Shown one piece after another: positions 33,529-41,471 of a DNA stretch of 64,000 nt. Source of the stretch: Streptomyces lichenis (GTDB lineage Bacteria > Actinomycetota > Actinomycetes > Streptomycetales > Streptomycetaceae); the NCBI RefSeq assembly GCF_023218175.1, contig NZ_JALPTH010000010.1, positions 62,001 through 126,000 of the forward strand, given 5' to 3'. The stretch's first letter is position 1. Each line of letters begins with the position of its first letter. The translations under genes were made by a program, and so were the position numbers. The notes below the pieces were generated by a model, which ran no database searches, was not told where the DNA came from, and saw only the letters and a program-made list of their open reading frames with translations.

Positions 33529-34920
33529 TCAGGCGATGGCCTGGGGCAGCAGGGAGAGCCAGCGGGCCATGGTCTGCGCCCCCTGGGCCAGGGCGCGCGG
33601 GTCGGCCCGCTCGTCGGCGGCGTGCCAGCGGTCCTCCAGCAGGCCGGTGCCGTGGAAGAGCACCGGGGCCCCGGTCTCCCGGGCGAGCTGGGCCGCCGGT
33701 GCGGCGCCGCCGTTGCGCATCCGGGCGGCGGGCGCCCCGAAGGTGCCGGACACGGCCTGCTCCAGGGCGGTGAAGGCCGGATGGCCGGTGGGCGTGGTGT
33801 ACGGGTCGGACCGGGTCGGCGGCAGGTCGAGGTGGAGGCGGTAGCCGGGTCCGACGCCTTGCTCCGCCCATTGCTGTACCTGCCGCGCGATGTCGTCGGC
33901 CCGTTGGCCGGGGGCCAGGCGGAAGACCAGTCCGGCCGAGGCGGTGGCCGGGATGACGCCCAGTCCGGGCAGGTCGGGGCGGCCTCCCCGCAGGCTGGTC
34001 ACCTCCGCCGCGGGGCGCAGCCAGATCCGCTCCAGGAGGGAGCGCCCCGTTTCGCCGGGCGCGGCGAAGGTCCCGGTGCGGTCCAGCCAGTCGGACAGCC
34101 GCGGTTCGAGGGCGGCGAGCCGGGCCCGCTCCCCCTCGGTGGGCTCGGCCACCCCGTCGTAGAGGCCGGGTACGGTGATCCGCCCGTCCTCGTCGTGCAG
34201 TGAGCCGAGCAGCCGGCACAGTTCGTTCAGCGGATTGCCGGCCGCCCCGGAGACGGCCCCGTTGTGGATGTCCCGGTGGGCGGCCCGCAGGGTGAGTGCC
34301 GCGCTGACCGAGCCGCGGCAGCCGGTGCAGACGGCGGGGGTGTCCGTGGCCCAGGCCATGGTGTCGGAGAGCACCACCACGTCGGCGCGCAGCCTGGGGC
34401 CGTACCGCCGCAGGAGCCCGCCGAGGTGCGGGGAGCCGATCTCCTCCTCGCCCTCCACCAGGTACTTCACGGTCACCGCGGGGGCCGTGCGCCCGGTGGC
34501 CGCCAGATGCGCCCGCAGGGCCCACAGCTGGCTCACCACCTGGCCCTTCGCGTCGGAGGAGCCCCTGCCGTACAGCAGACCGCCGCGCCGGTGGCCGGAG
34601 AACGGCGCGGCGCGGCGCCACTCGCCGGGGACGACCGCGTTGACGTCGTGGTGGCTGTAGACCAGCACTGTCGGCGCGCCGGGGTCGCCGGCGGGGGCGC
34701 ATCCGTAGACGGCGGGCAGTCCGCCCGTCGGCCACACATCCGCCTCCCGGCAGCCGGAGGCGCGCAGGAAGCGGGCCAGCCAGTGGGCCGAGCGGCGCAC
34801 GTCGTCCGCGCGGTCCGGGTCGCCGGACACCGAGGGGACGCGCACCCAGTCGGCCAGTGCCTCGAGCATGCCGTCGCCGAGCGCCGCCACCGCCGTACGC
34901 ACTCCGCCGTCCGCGTCCAC
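33529..34920 (-). CDS. M20-family metallopeptidase (dipeptidase-like)
   Basis: 463 residues from GTG 34920, with SD GGAGG. VLVYSHHDVNAVV holds the first metal His and the catalytic Asp; LYGRGSSDAKGQVV the bridging Asp; YLVEGEEEIGSPHL the catalytic Glu and metal Glu; VVLSDTMAWATDTPAV another metal Asp. RGSVSAALTLRAAHRDIHNG is the dimerisation-domain start, and ending HGTGLLEDRWHAADERAD carries the last His. All expected residues seem present, so it should be an active amino- or carboxydipeptidase. It is convergent with the ATP-grasp gene, 22 bp stop to stop. Confidence 0.9.
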   Translation of the reverse strand: MDADGGVRTAVAALGDGMLEALADWVRVPSVSGDPDRADDVRRSAHWLARFLRASGCREADVWPTGGLPAVYGCAPAGDPGAPTVLVYSHHDVNAVVPGEWRRAAPFSGHRRGGLLYGRGSSDAKGQVVSQLWALRAHLAATGRTAPAVTVKYLVEGEEEIGSPHLGGLLRRYGPRLRADVVVLSDTMAWATDTPAVCTGCRGSVSAALTLRAAHRDIHNGAVSGAAGNPLNELCRLLGSLHDEDGRITVPGLYDGVAEPTEGERARLAALEPRLSDWLDRTGTFAAPGETGRSLLERIWLRPAAEVTSLRGGRPDLPGLGVIPATASAGLVFRLAPGQRADDIARQVQQWAEQGVGPGYRLHLDLPPTRSDPYTTPTGHPAFTALEQAVSGTFGAPAARMRNGGAAPAAQLARETGAPVLFHGTGLLEDRWHAADERADPRALAQGAQTMARWLSLLPQAIA

Positions 34921-35008
34921 CCGGTCACCTCCACGTGTGCCGCCCGGTCCGCCCGCCCTGCGGGGTACCCAGGAGGGGGCGCGGTGCACCCGGCCGGGGT
35001 GCGCGCGG

Positions 35009-36331
35009 TCAGGCCGGCGGGGTGGCGCGCAGGGCGAGCAGCGCGGTGTCGTCGCTGTTCCAGCCGCCGTGGTGGGCGTCGAGGACGCCGGTGAGGTGCT
35101 CGATGGTGGCGGCGGCGTCCATGCCGTGGCCGGCGGCCAGGGCGGCGGCGAGGTCCCGCTCGCCGAAGAGGGCGCCGGCGTCCTCGGGTGCGGTCCCGGG
35201 GCGGGGGCGGGCCTCGATGGCGCCGTCGGTGTAGAGCAGCAGCACATCGCCGGGGGCCAGGTGGAAGGGCACATCGGTCAGGTCGACGGTGTCCATGATC
35301 CCCAGCAGGGTGCCGGGGGCACCGAGCCGTTCGACGTGCCCGTCGGCGCGGCGGACCAGCGGCGGGGGGTGCCCGGCCAGGGCGAGGGTGCCGGTCAGGC
35401 CGTCGGGGGTGGAGTGGAAGGCGGCGTAGACGGCGGTGAGGAAGCGGGGGGCGTGCTGGGCGAGCAGGGCGGTGTTGAGGCGGCCGAGCAGTTCGGCCGG
35501 GGAGTCGGCCCCGCCGGCGTCGGCGCGGACGGTGTAGCGGGCCATCGAGCTGACCTGGGCGGCCTCGACCCCCTTGCCGCACACATCGCCCAGGACGGCG
35601 GCGTACTGGGGGCCGCGGGTGTGGAACAGGTCGTAGAAGTCGCCGCCGACCTCGATGTCGGTGCGGTGGCGGTGGGAGGCCGGCAGATAGGAGGCGGCCG
35701 CCTCCGCACCGGGCACCGTGCGCAGCCGCGGCGGCAGCAGTCCGGCCTGCAGGCTCCGGGCGAGGTCGGCGGAGCGCTGGTGCGCCGCCCGGGCGGCGGT
35801 CAGGCTCTGGCGCAGATGGATCTCCGCCGCCACCGACCGGGCCAGGGTGGCCAGGGTCGTCAGGTCGGCCGGGGACCAGGCGCGGGGCGCGTCGTCGATG
35901 ACGCAGAAGCTGCCCAGGACCCGCCCGTCGGGGTCGAGCAGGGGGTAGCCGGCCCAGGCGCCGATGTCCATCGGGCCCACCGAGGGGTGGTCGGCGGTGC
36001 GCGGGTCGGCGGCGGCGTCGTCCACGATGAACGGCTGGCCCTCCAGCCCGACCAGGAAGTAGCAGAAGCTCTGCTCCACCGGGTTCTGCCGGTCGGCGAC
36101 CGCGTCGGCCTCCACCCCGACGCACGCCTTCCAGAACGAGCGGTCCGCGTCGACCAGGGTGACGAACGCCCGCCCCGTACCGGTGATCCTGGCGGCCAGG
36201 GCGGCGAGGTCCTCGAAGACCTCCTCGGGCCCGGTGTCCAGCAGGGCGGAGGCCTCCACCGCGGCCAGGCGCGCGGGGTCGGACAGCGCGGCCGGCAGGC
36301 CGTCCGCCCGCAGCCCGCCGGGGAAATCCAT
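35009..36331 (-). CDS. GAF-domain SpoIIE-type PP2C phosphatase
   Basis: 440 residues; start ATG 36331 chosen for AGGTGG at SD distance. A GAF domain covers about 20-180 (ALAARITGTGRAFVTLVDAD, QSFCYFLVGLEGQPFIVDDA). The SpoIIE phosphatase domain follows from 215, with the metal-binding GGDFYDLF, VLGDVCGKGVEAA, LLYTDGAIEARP and NSDDTALLAL motifs all present. It would dephosphorylate anti-anti-sigma proteins, such as the STAS protein at 37860, in response to a ligand at GAF. It is divergent from a second SpoIIE gene across 224 bp. Confidence 0.9.
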   Translation of the reverse strand: MDFPGGLRADGLPAALSDPARLAAVEASALLDTGPEEVFEDLAALAARITGTGRAFVTLVDADRSFWKACVGVEADAVADRQNPVEQSFCYFLVGLEGQPFIVDDAAADPRTADHPSVGPMDIGAWAGYPLLDPDGRVLGSFCVIDDAPRAWSPADLTTLATLARSVAAEIHLRQSLTAARAAHQRSADLARSLQAGLLPPRLRTVPGAEAAASYLPASHRHRTDIEVGGDFYDLFHTRGPQYAAVLGDVCGKGVEAAQVSSMARYTVRADAGGADSPAELLGRLNTALLAQHAPRFLTAVYAAFHSTPDGLTGTLALAGHPPPLVRRADGHVERLGAPGTLLGIMDTVDLTDVPFHLAPGDVLLLYTDGAIEARPRPGTAPEDAGALFGERDLAAALAAGHGMDAAATIEHLTGVLDAHHGGWNSDDTALLALRATPPA

Positions 36332-36555
36332 GCTCGCCACCTGTCCGACCGCCCTTCCGCCGCCCACCGGGAACACCTGCACCCGTACCCGTGTCAACAA
36401 GCGCACCGCGCCGGATACTCCGCCCGCGGCCCGGCGGCGCCCGTACGGGAGGTCGCCGCGTCCCGGGGTAGGGGTGGACGAGGAGGGACACTGGAACCGG
36501 GAGCACTCCCCGCGCGAGCGGCGGGTGGGCCCCTGACGAGGACGGGACGGCTGCT

Positions 36556-37860
36556 GTGGCTGATCACGACCGGGACGCGGGCGGACGGCGGATGCTGGCG
36601 GGGCTGCTGGCCGCGAGCCATCTGCTGCCGCTGGAGCTGCTGCCGTCCACCGTGGCCGAGCACGCCAGGGCCGTCGGCTTCACCCAGGTGCTGATCTATC
36701 TGGGCGACCTCCAGCGCGATGTGCTGCGGCTGCTGACCGGCCGGGGCCTGGACGCCGGGCAGGACGGGGCGGGCGAGGAGGCCGAGCTGAAGATCGAGGG
36801 CAGCCTGGCGGGGCTCGCCTACCAGTACGGCCGGGTCCTCCCCGAAGGTCCGCGGGACGCGGAGGAGAGGACCTGGTGGGTGCCCCTGCTGGACGGCACC
36901 GAGCGCCTGGGCGTCCTGCGGATCACCACGGCCGACGACGACCTGCGGGCCCGCGAGGAGATGACCCTGCTCGCCGCCCTGATCGCGCTGATCCTCCACA
37001 GCAAGGAGGACAGCAGCGACGCGCTCGCCCGGCTGACCCGGGCCCAGCCGCTGAACATCGCGGCCGAGATGCAGTGGAACCTGATGCCGCCGCGCAGCTA
37101 CGCCGACGGGCGGGTGATGATCTCCGCGACGATGGAACCGGCCTACACCATCAGCGGGGACGCCTACGACTACGCCACCGCCGGCCCCTTCGTGCACCTG
37201 TCGCTCTTCGACGCCATGGGCCATGACACCGCCGCCGGGCTGACCGCCAACCTCGCCGTCGCGGCCTGCCGCAACTCCCGCCGCCAGGGCAGGGGCCTGG
37301 CCGAGACCAGCGAGCGGGTGGAGGCGGCGCTGATCGAGCAGTACGGGCACAGCCGCTACGCCACCGGCGTCATCGCCGAGCTCGACACCCGCACCGGCCT
37401 GCTGAGCTGGGTCAACCGGGGCCACCACCCGCCGGTCCTGATGCGCCGGGGCCGCTGGCACAGCCATCTGGACTGCCGGCCCACGCATCCGATGGGCACC
37501 GGCCTGGGCCTGCCCACCACCGTCTGCCGCGAGCAGCTCGAACCCGGCGACCGGATCGTCCTGTACACCGACGGCATCATCGAGGCCCGCGGCGCCGACG
37601 ACCAGGAGTTCGGCCTGGAGCGCTTCACCGACTTCCTGGACCGCCAGCACGCCGAGGACCTGCCGGTCCCCGAGACCCTGCGCCGCCTCATCCACGCCGT
37701 CCTGGACCACCATGACGGCCGTCTGCAGGACGACGCCACCGTCCTGTTCTGCGAATGGATCGGCCCCGAGGCGGCCCCCGGCGACCGGGCCGCCCAGCTG
37801 GCCGGCCTGCCGCCCGAGGAGCCCGTCCCTCCGCCCCACGACAGCGGGAGCACCCTCTGA
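36556..37860 (+). CDS. SpoIIE-type PP2C phosphatase with N-terminal sensor
   Basis: 434 residues from GTG 36556. Residues about 1-165 look like a GAF/PAS-type sensor without clear motif. The phosphatase domain has ISGDAYDYATAGPF, LSLFDAMGHDTAAGL, LYTDGIIEARG and LQDDATVLF, so all acidic metal ligands are kept. The stop TGA shares its A with the ATG of the STAS gene, which strongly implies the pair act together: the phosphatase would dephosphorylate the STAS serine. No cognate anti-sigma kinase is encoded nearby. Confidence 0.88.
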   Translation: MADHDRDAGGRRMLAGLLAASHLLPLELLPSTVAEHARAVGFTQVLIYLGDLQRDVLRLLTGRGLDAGQDGAGEEAELKIEGSLAGLAYQYGRVLPEGPRDAEERTWWVPLLDGTERLGVLRITTADDDLRAREEMTLLAALIALILHSKEDSSDALARLTRAQPLNIAAEMQWNLMPPRSYADGRVMISATMEPAYTISGDAYDYATAGPFVHLSLFDAMGHDTAAGLTANLAVAACRNSRRQGRGLAETSERVEAALIEQYGHSRYATGVIAELDTRTGLLSWVNRGHHPPVLMRRGRWHSHLDCRPTHPMGTGLGLPTTVCREQLEPGDRIVLYTDGIIEARGADDQEFGLERFTDFLDRQHAEDLPVPETLRRLIHAVLDHHDGRLQDDATVLFCEWIGPEAAPGDRAAQLAGLPPEEPVPPPHDSGSTL

Positions 37861-38192
37861 TGAGCACCGACCTCACGGTCACCGTCCACGACCGGGACGA
37901 CCGCCTGGTGGTGATCACCGCCGCCGGCGCCCTGGACTATGGAACCTCCGGCGCCCTGCTCGAACAGGCCGCCACCGCCACGAGCACCCACCGCAGCCTG
38001 GCGCTGGACCTGTCCGGGATCACCTTCTGCGACTCCTCCGGCCTCAACGCCCTGCTGCGGCTGAACCGCCACACCGGGGCCGACGGCACCGCGCTCACCC
38101 TGGTGGCCGTCCCCGACCAGCTGCGACGGCTGCTGAGGATCACCGGCACGGACACCGTACTGACCCTCCGCGACAACCTCACCGAGCTCTGA
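37860..38192 (+). CDS. STAS-domain anti-anti-sigma factor
   Basis: 110 residues. DLTVTVHDRDDRLVVITAAG and LALDLSGITFCDSSGLNALL form the STAS fold, with the phospho-acceptor Ser in DSSGL. The TGATG junction with the phosphatase gene implies translational coupling. Its stop lies inside the 3' end of the convergent anti-sigma-like gene (14-bp overlap). It should be phosphorylated by a HATPase_c anti-sigma kinase, released by the neighbouring phosphatases, and so control a SigB/SigF-type sigma factor; neither kinase nor that sigma factor is in the window. Confidence 0.9.
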   Translation: MSTDLTVTVHDRDDRLVVITAAGALDYGTSGALLEQAATATSTHRSLALDLSGITFCDSSGLNALLRLNRHTGADGTALTLVAVPDQLRRLLRITGTDTVLTLRDNLTEL

Positions 38193-38544
38193 GCCCCGCC
38201 GGGGACCGATCCTGCCCCGGGCTCGGGACGACGGTGTCTGCCGGTGTGGACGGGCTCGACGGCCTCGACGGGTCAGGCGAGGGGGACGCACCCGGGAGAG
38301 TGGGGCGCGAGGGGCCGGCGGGGACGGGGGACGGGGGGCGCGCCGGGGTCTCGGGGAGCAGGAGCAGTACGGCGGCGAGCACCGCGGCCAGGGCGAGGAG
38401 CGCACCGGTGCGGGGGGCGTGGCGGAGTATCCGGCCGGGTCGCGGGGCGGCGGACGGCGGGCGGGGGCGGGACAGGTCCTCGGCGGCGATCGAGGCGGCC
38501 TTGGCGCCCAGCGCCTCGCGCAGCCGGTCCTCCGGGCCGGTCAC
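38179..38544 (-). CDS. Single-pass membrane protein, probable anti-sigma partner of ECF factor
   Basis: 121 residues. A cytoplasmic part of about 44 residues (REALGAKAASIAAEDL) precedes one helix (ALLALAAVLAAVLLLLP) and a Pro/Ser-rich outer tail. It lacks the zinc-binding HxxxCxxC motif of classic anti-sigma factors, but is encoded directly after an ECF sigma gene with an ATGA overlap, the usual place for its regulator. Partner assignment is therefore positional. Confidence 0.65.
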   Translation of the reverse strand: MTGPEDRLREALGAKAASIAAEDLSRPRPPSAAPRPGRILRHAPRTGALLALAAVLAAVLLLLPETPARPPSPVPAGPSRPTLPGASPSPDPSRPSSPSTPADTVVPSPGQDRSPAGLRAR

Positions 38545-39083
38545 GAAGCCTCCTCCAGTCGCCGGGCCAGGGCGGCCAGCGCGCGGCTCGCGGTGGACTT
38601 CACCGCGCCGCGGGACAGGCCGAGGGTGCCCGCGATCTCGACCTCCGACATGTCCGACCAGTATCGGAGCACAAGGACCTCCCGTTGACGTGGGGTGAGC
38701 CGGCGCAGGGCGCGCAGCACCTCCCGGTGCTCCTCGCGCAGCAGGACGTCCTCCTCCGGCGGCGGGGCGGGTGACACCCGCGGTGGGACGTAGGCGCGTA
38801 CGGTGCGGCGTCGGCGCAGCACCGACCGGGCCCCGTTGACCACGCTGCGCCGTACGTACGCCTCCGGGTCGTCCAGGCCCGAGAGACCGGCTCCGTGGCG
38901 CCGGTAGAGGGCGGTGAAGGCGTCCTGCACCACGTCCTCGGCGGTGGGCACGTCGTCCACCAGCAGGACGGCCAGCCGCACGAGTGCCAGCCTGCGGTGG
39001 TGGTAGAGCAGGTCGATGTCCGGCGCGGGACCGGTGCGGTGGCCGCGGCCGGCGGGGCGGGCGGGACCGGTGCGGTCCGTCAC
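38541..39083 (-). CDS. ECF sigma factor, SigE/SACE-like
   Basis: About 180 residues if translation begins at GTG 39083; an alternative GTG at 39188 gives 215. Neither has a clear SD, and the family length favours the shorter form. Sigma region 2 is VDDVPTAEDVVQDAFTALYR, and region 4 LTPRQREVLVLRYWSDMSEV with GLSRGAVKSTASRALAALAR, the SigE-family signature in Streptomyces. It should direct RNA polymerase to a small stress regulon. It overlaps the anti-sigma-like gene by 4 bp, and a secreted small protein is encoded just upstream. Confidence 0.87.
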   Translation of the reverse strand: MTDRTGPARPAGRGHRTGPAPDIDLLYHHRRLALVRLAVLLVDDVPTAEDVVQDAFTALYRRHGAGLSGLDDPEAYVRRSVVNGARSVLRRRRTVRAYVPPRVSPAPPPEEDVLLREEHREVLRALRRLTPRQREVLVLRYWSDMSEVEIAGTLGLSRGAVKSTASRALAALARRLEEAS

Positions 39084-39199
39084 GGCGGGCCCGGGGAGGA
39101 GGCCCGGATCGCCGTCGCGGAGGCGTCGCAGCAGCCCCCGTACGCCGTGCGGGAGGTGTACGGGGGTGCCGGCGGGTATCGCGAACACTCAGGCGGCCG

Positions 39200-39457
39200 T
39201 CAGCGGCCGGCGGGAGCGGGGGACGCCGGCACGGGCCGCGGGTCGCCCGTGCCGGGCGCGGGCGGGGAGGGCGACGCGCTAGCGGGGGCGGGCACCGGCG
39301 CGGCGGACAGCGACGGTACGGGGGTGGGGCTGCCGGCGTGGGAGACGGCCGCGGTCCCGCCGAGGGCGAGGGCCGCCGCGGCGGCGGAGAGGGGCACGGT
39401 CATCCGGGTCCGTGCGCGCGACGGCCGGGACGCGGCCGGGTTCCTGCTGTCTGGCAT
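39200..39457 (-). CDS. Small secreted Pro/Ala/Ser-rich protein
   Basis: 85 residues from ATG 39457, with SD GAGGAAG. The basic n-region and RMTVPLSAAAAALALGGTAA hydrophobic core form a signal peptide cut near SHAGS. The mature part is nearly all Pro, Ala and Ser, likely an unstructured cell-wall or extracellular peptide. It is first in the sigma/anti-sigma group. The longer overlapping frame upstream to 40129 is rejected because it covers the NUDIX gene antisense. Confidence 0.6.
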   Translation of the reverse strand: MPDSRNPAASRPSRARTRMTVPLSAAAAALALGGTAAVSHAGSPTPVPSLSAAPVPAPASASPSPPAPGTGDPRPVPASPAPAGR

Positions 39458-39718
39458 CTCTTCCTCGTGTCTCTCGGTCGATCGGGCAGGCCCGGAGGCG
39501 GCGCTCCGCACTCGGCCCTTCGCCCTGACAGACGCATGGCCCGCGCCGAGGTTGCAGGTGGCGGTGAGCGGTTCGCGGATGAATGCGCGACCGGTCGAGG
39601 AGCCTCGGCCATCTCGTACGCCGTCCGAAAGTGACGTGTGCGCACGGCCCGGTGGCTCGTTGGGCCGGGTGACACCCCACGCGGGTGACCACCCGACGCG
39701 TCCACAGGGAGACCTGGA

Positions 39719-40291
39719 ATGAACCGTGCCCCGCTGCCCGGCCCGACGAGTGCGCCCGAGGCGGACCGGCCGGGCTGGCTGCCGCCCGAGCAGTACGCCG
39801 AGACGGTGCTGAAGGCGACGGCCTTCGCCTGTGTGTACTTCACCGACGAGGACGATCGGCCGCTCCAGTTGCGCTCGGTCTACTCTTCCGAGCATCCCTG
39901 GCAGTTGGCCGGCGGCACCATGGACCCGGGTGAGCGCCCCTGGCAGACGGCCGTGCGCGAGTGCCGCGAGGAGACCGGGCTGGTGCCGGCCGGGCCGCCC
40001 CGGCTGCTGGCGGCGGTGTTCGGGCAGCCGGGGGCCGGATGGCCGTACAGCACCACGGGCCTGGTGTTCGACGGCGGCCGGCTCAGCGGGGCGCAGCTCC
40101 GGGGCATCGTGCTGGATCCCCTGGAGCACGACGAGGCCCGGGTGCTGCCGCTGGACGCGTGGGAGCCGCTGATGCCGCGTACGGACTTCGTGCGGCTGCG
40201 GGTGGTGGCGGAGGCCCGCCGTACCGGGGTGGCCGGCTACTTCGACAGCTGGGACTGGGCGGACACGGTGGTGGGCGGCGGGGGCGGCTGA
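39719..40291 (+). CDS. NUDIX hydrolase
   Basis: 190 residues from ATG 39719, with SD GGGAGACCTGG. The NUDIX box is GGTMDPGERPWQTAVRECRE continuing into ETGL, matching Gx5Ex7REUxEExGU in full, so Mg-dependent pyrophosphohydrolase activity is expected. FACVYFTDEDDRPLQLRSVY precedes it. Substrate class cannot be told. It is monocistronic in appearance: divergent from the secreted-protein gene upstream (261 bp gap) and convergent with the LysR gene 13 bp downstream. Confidence 0.9.
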   Translation: MNRAPLPGPTSAPEADRPGWLPPEQYAETVLKATAFACVYFTDEDDRPLQLRSVYSSEHPWQLAGGTMDPGERPWQTAVRECREETGLVPAGPPRLLAAVFGQPGAGWPYSTTGLVFDGGRLSGAQLRGIVLDPLEHDEARVLPLDAWEPLMPRTDFVRLRVVAEARRTGVAGYFDSWDWADTVVGGGGG

Positions 40292-40304
40292 CGGTGCGCC
40301 CGGT

Positions 40305-41258
40305 TCAGCGGCCGTGGGTGGTGTAGGCCCGGGTCACCCAGTTCCGCATGTGCGGGGCCTGGGCCAGGAGGTGGCGGTGGACGCGGACGGCGTGGTGGTG
40401 CAGGGCCTCGGCCACCGGGGGCTCGACGGTGTCGCGGCGCCACAGGAGCAGATGGCGCTGCCAGAGGGGGTCGCCGGCCAGGGGTTTGACCAGGACGCCA
40501 TCCACCGGGCGGAGGGTGGGCTGCACCAGGGTCACCCCCAGGCCCAGAGCGATCATCGACTGGAGCTGTTCCAGCAGGTGGAACTCATGGACGCCGGTGG
40601 GGTGGAAGCCGGCCGCCTCGCAGGCGTCGTAGAAGGCGCCGGGCCAGCCCGCCCCGTCGTCGGCGGCGACGAACCAGCGGTCCTCGGACAGCTCCTCCAG
40701 CGGGACCTCGACCCGGTGGGCCAGCGGATGGGCGGCGGGCATGGCCACGAAGACCGGCACGGTGTTGATCGCCCGGTGGGCCAGGGCCGGGGAGTGGCGC
40801 AGGGGAAGACCGGGGTAGTCGACGGCGAGCGCCGCGTCGAGCGCCCCGCTCTCGACGAGGGCGAGGAGCTCCCCGGTGGCGTACACCCCGGAGACGGCGA
40901 CCGTCAGGTCCGGGCGGCCCTCGCGGAGCCGGTCCAGCAGGGACGGCAGTACGGGGGTGTTGGTGGCCCCCAGGCGCAGGGTGCGCCCGGGCGACGGGGC
41001 CTCGTGGGGCCGCCGGGCGAGGGCGTCGGCGCGGGCCAGCACGTCCCGGGCCCGGCTGACCACCTCGACTCCGTAGGCGGTCAGCTCCACTCCGGTGCTG
41101 CCGCGCAGGAACAGCCCCTCGCCGAGCAGCTTCTCGATCCGGCGCAGCTGGGTGCTCAGGGCGGGCTGGGTGTAGCCCAGCGCGGCGGCGGCCCGTCCGA
41201 CGCTGCCGCAGTCCGCGATGGCGCACAGCACCCGCAGATGGCGCAGCTCCAGTTCCAC
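40305..41258 (-). CDS. LysR-family transcriptional regulator
   Basis: 317 residues. The winged helix-turn-helix is MELELRHLRVLCAIADCGSV followed by GRAAAALGYTQPALSTQLRR. The C-terminal co-inducer domain (about 90-300) contains TLRLGATNTPVLPSLLDRLR and LVQPTLRPVDGVLVKPLAGD. It is divergent from the X-Pro aminopeptidase gene across 213 bp, where TTATG occurs at 41291, 41309 and 41333; LysR factors usually control the divergent neighbour and themselves. The effector is unknown, but a proline or hydroxyproline peptide signal would fit the context. Confidence 0.9.
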   Translation of the reverse strand: MELELRHLRVLCAIADCGSVGRAAAALGYTQPALSTQLRRIEKLLGEGLFLRGSTGVELTAYGVEVVSRARDVLARADALARRPHEAPSPGRTLRLGATNTPVLPSLLDRLREGRPDLTVAVSGVYATGELLALVESGALDAALAVDYPGLPLRHSPALAHRAINTVPVFVAMPAAHPLAHRVEVPLEELSEDRWFVAADDGAGWPGAFYDACEAAGFHPTGVHEFHLLEQLQSMIALGLGVTLVQPTLRPVDGVLVKPLAGDPLWQRHLLLWRRDTVEPPVAEALHHHAVRVHRHLLAQAPHMRNWVTRAYTTHGR

Positions 41259-41471
41259 GGCACACCCCTCGCTGGTCGGGAAACCGGACCATTATGCGCC
41301 GGGCCGGCGTTATGGCCCCGGCACGGCTTCTCTTATGGCCTGGGCCGTTGTGGCGGTCTTGGGCGGCATGGAAGTCTCCGAGGGCCGCCGGCCCGGCCCT
41401 GCGCTTCGCGGGGCGCCGCCGCGGCTCGCGCGCGCCGCCAGGAACCCGTACCCGTCGCAGAGGAGACAGCC

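Noticed and set aside
40314..41471. N-terminal extension of the aminopeptidase P frame back to 40314
   Set aside because: It would run antisense through the LysR gene; GTG 41472 has a good SD and gives the family's usual length.
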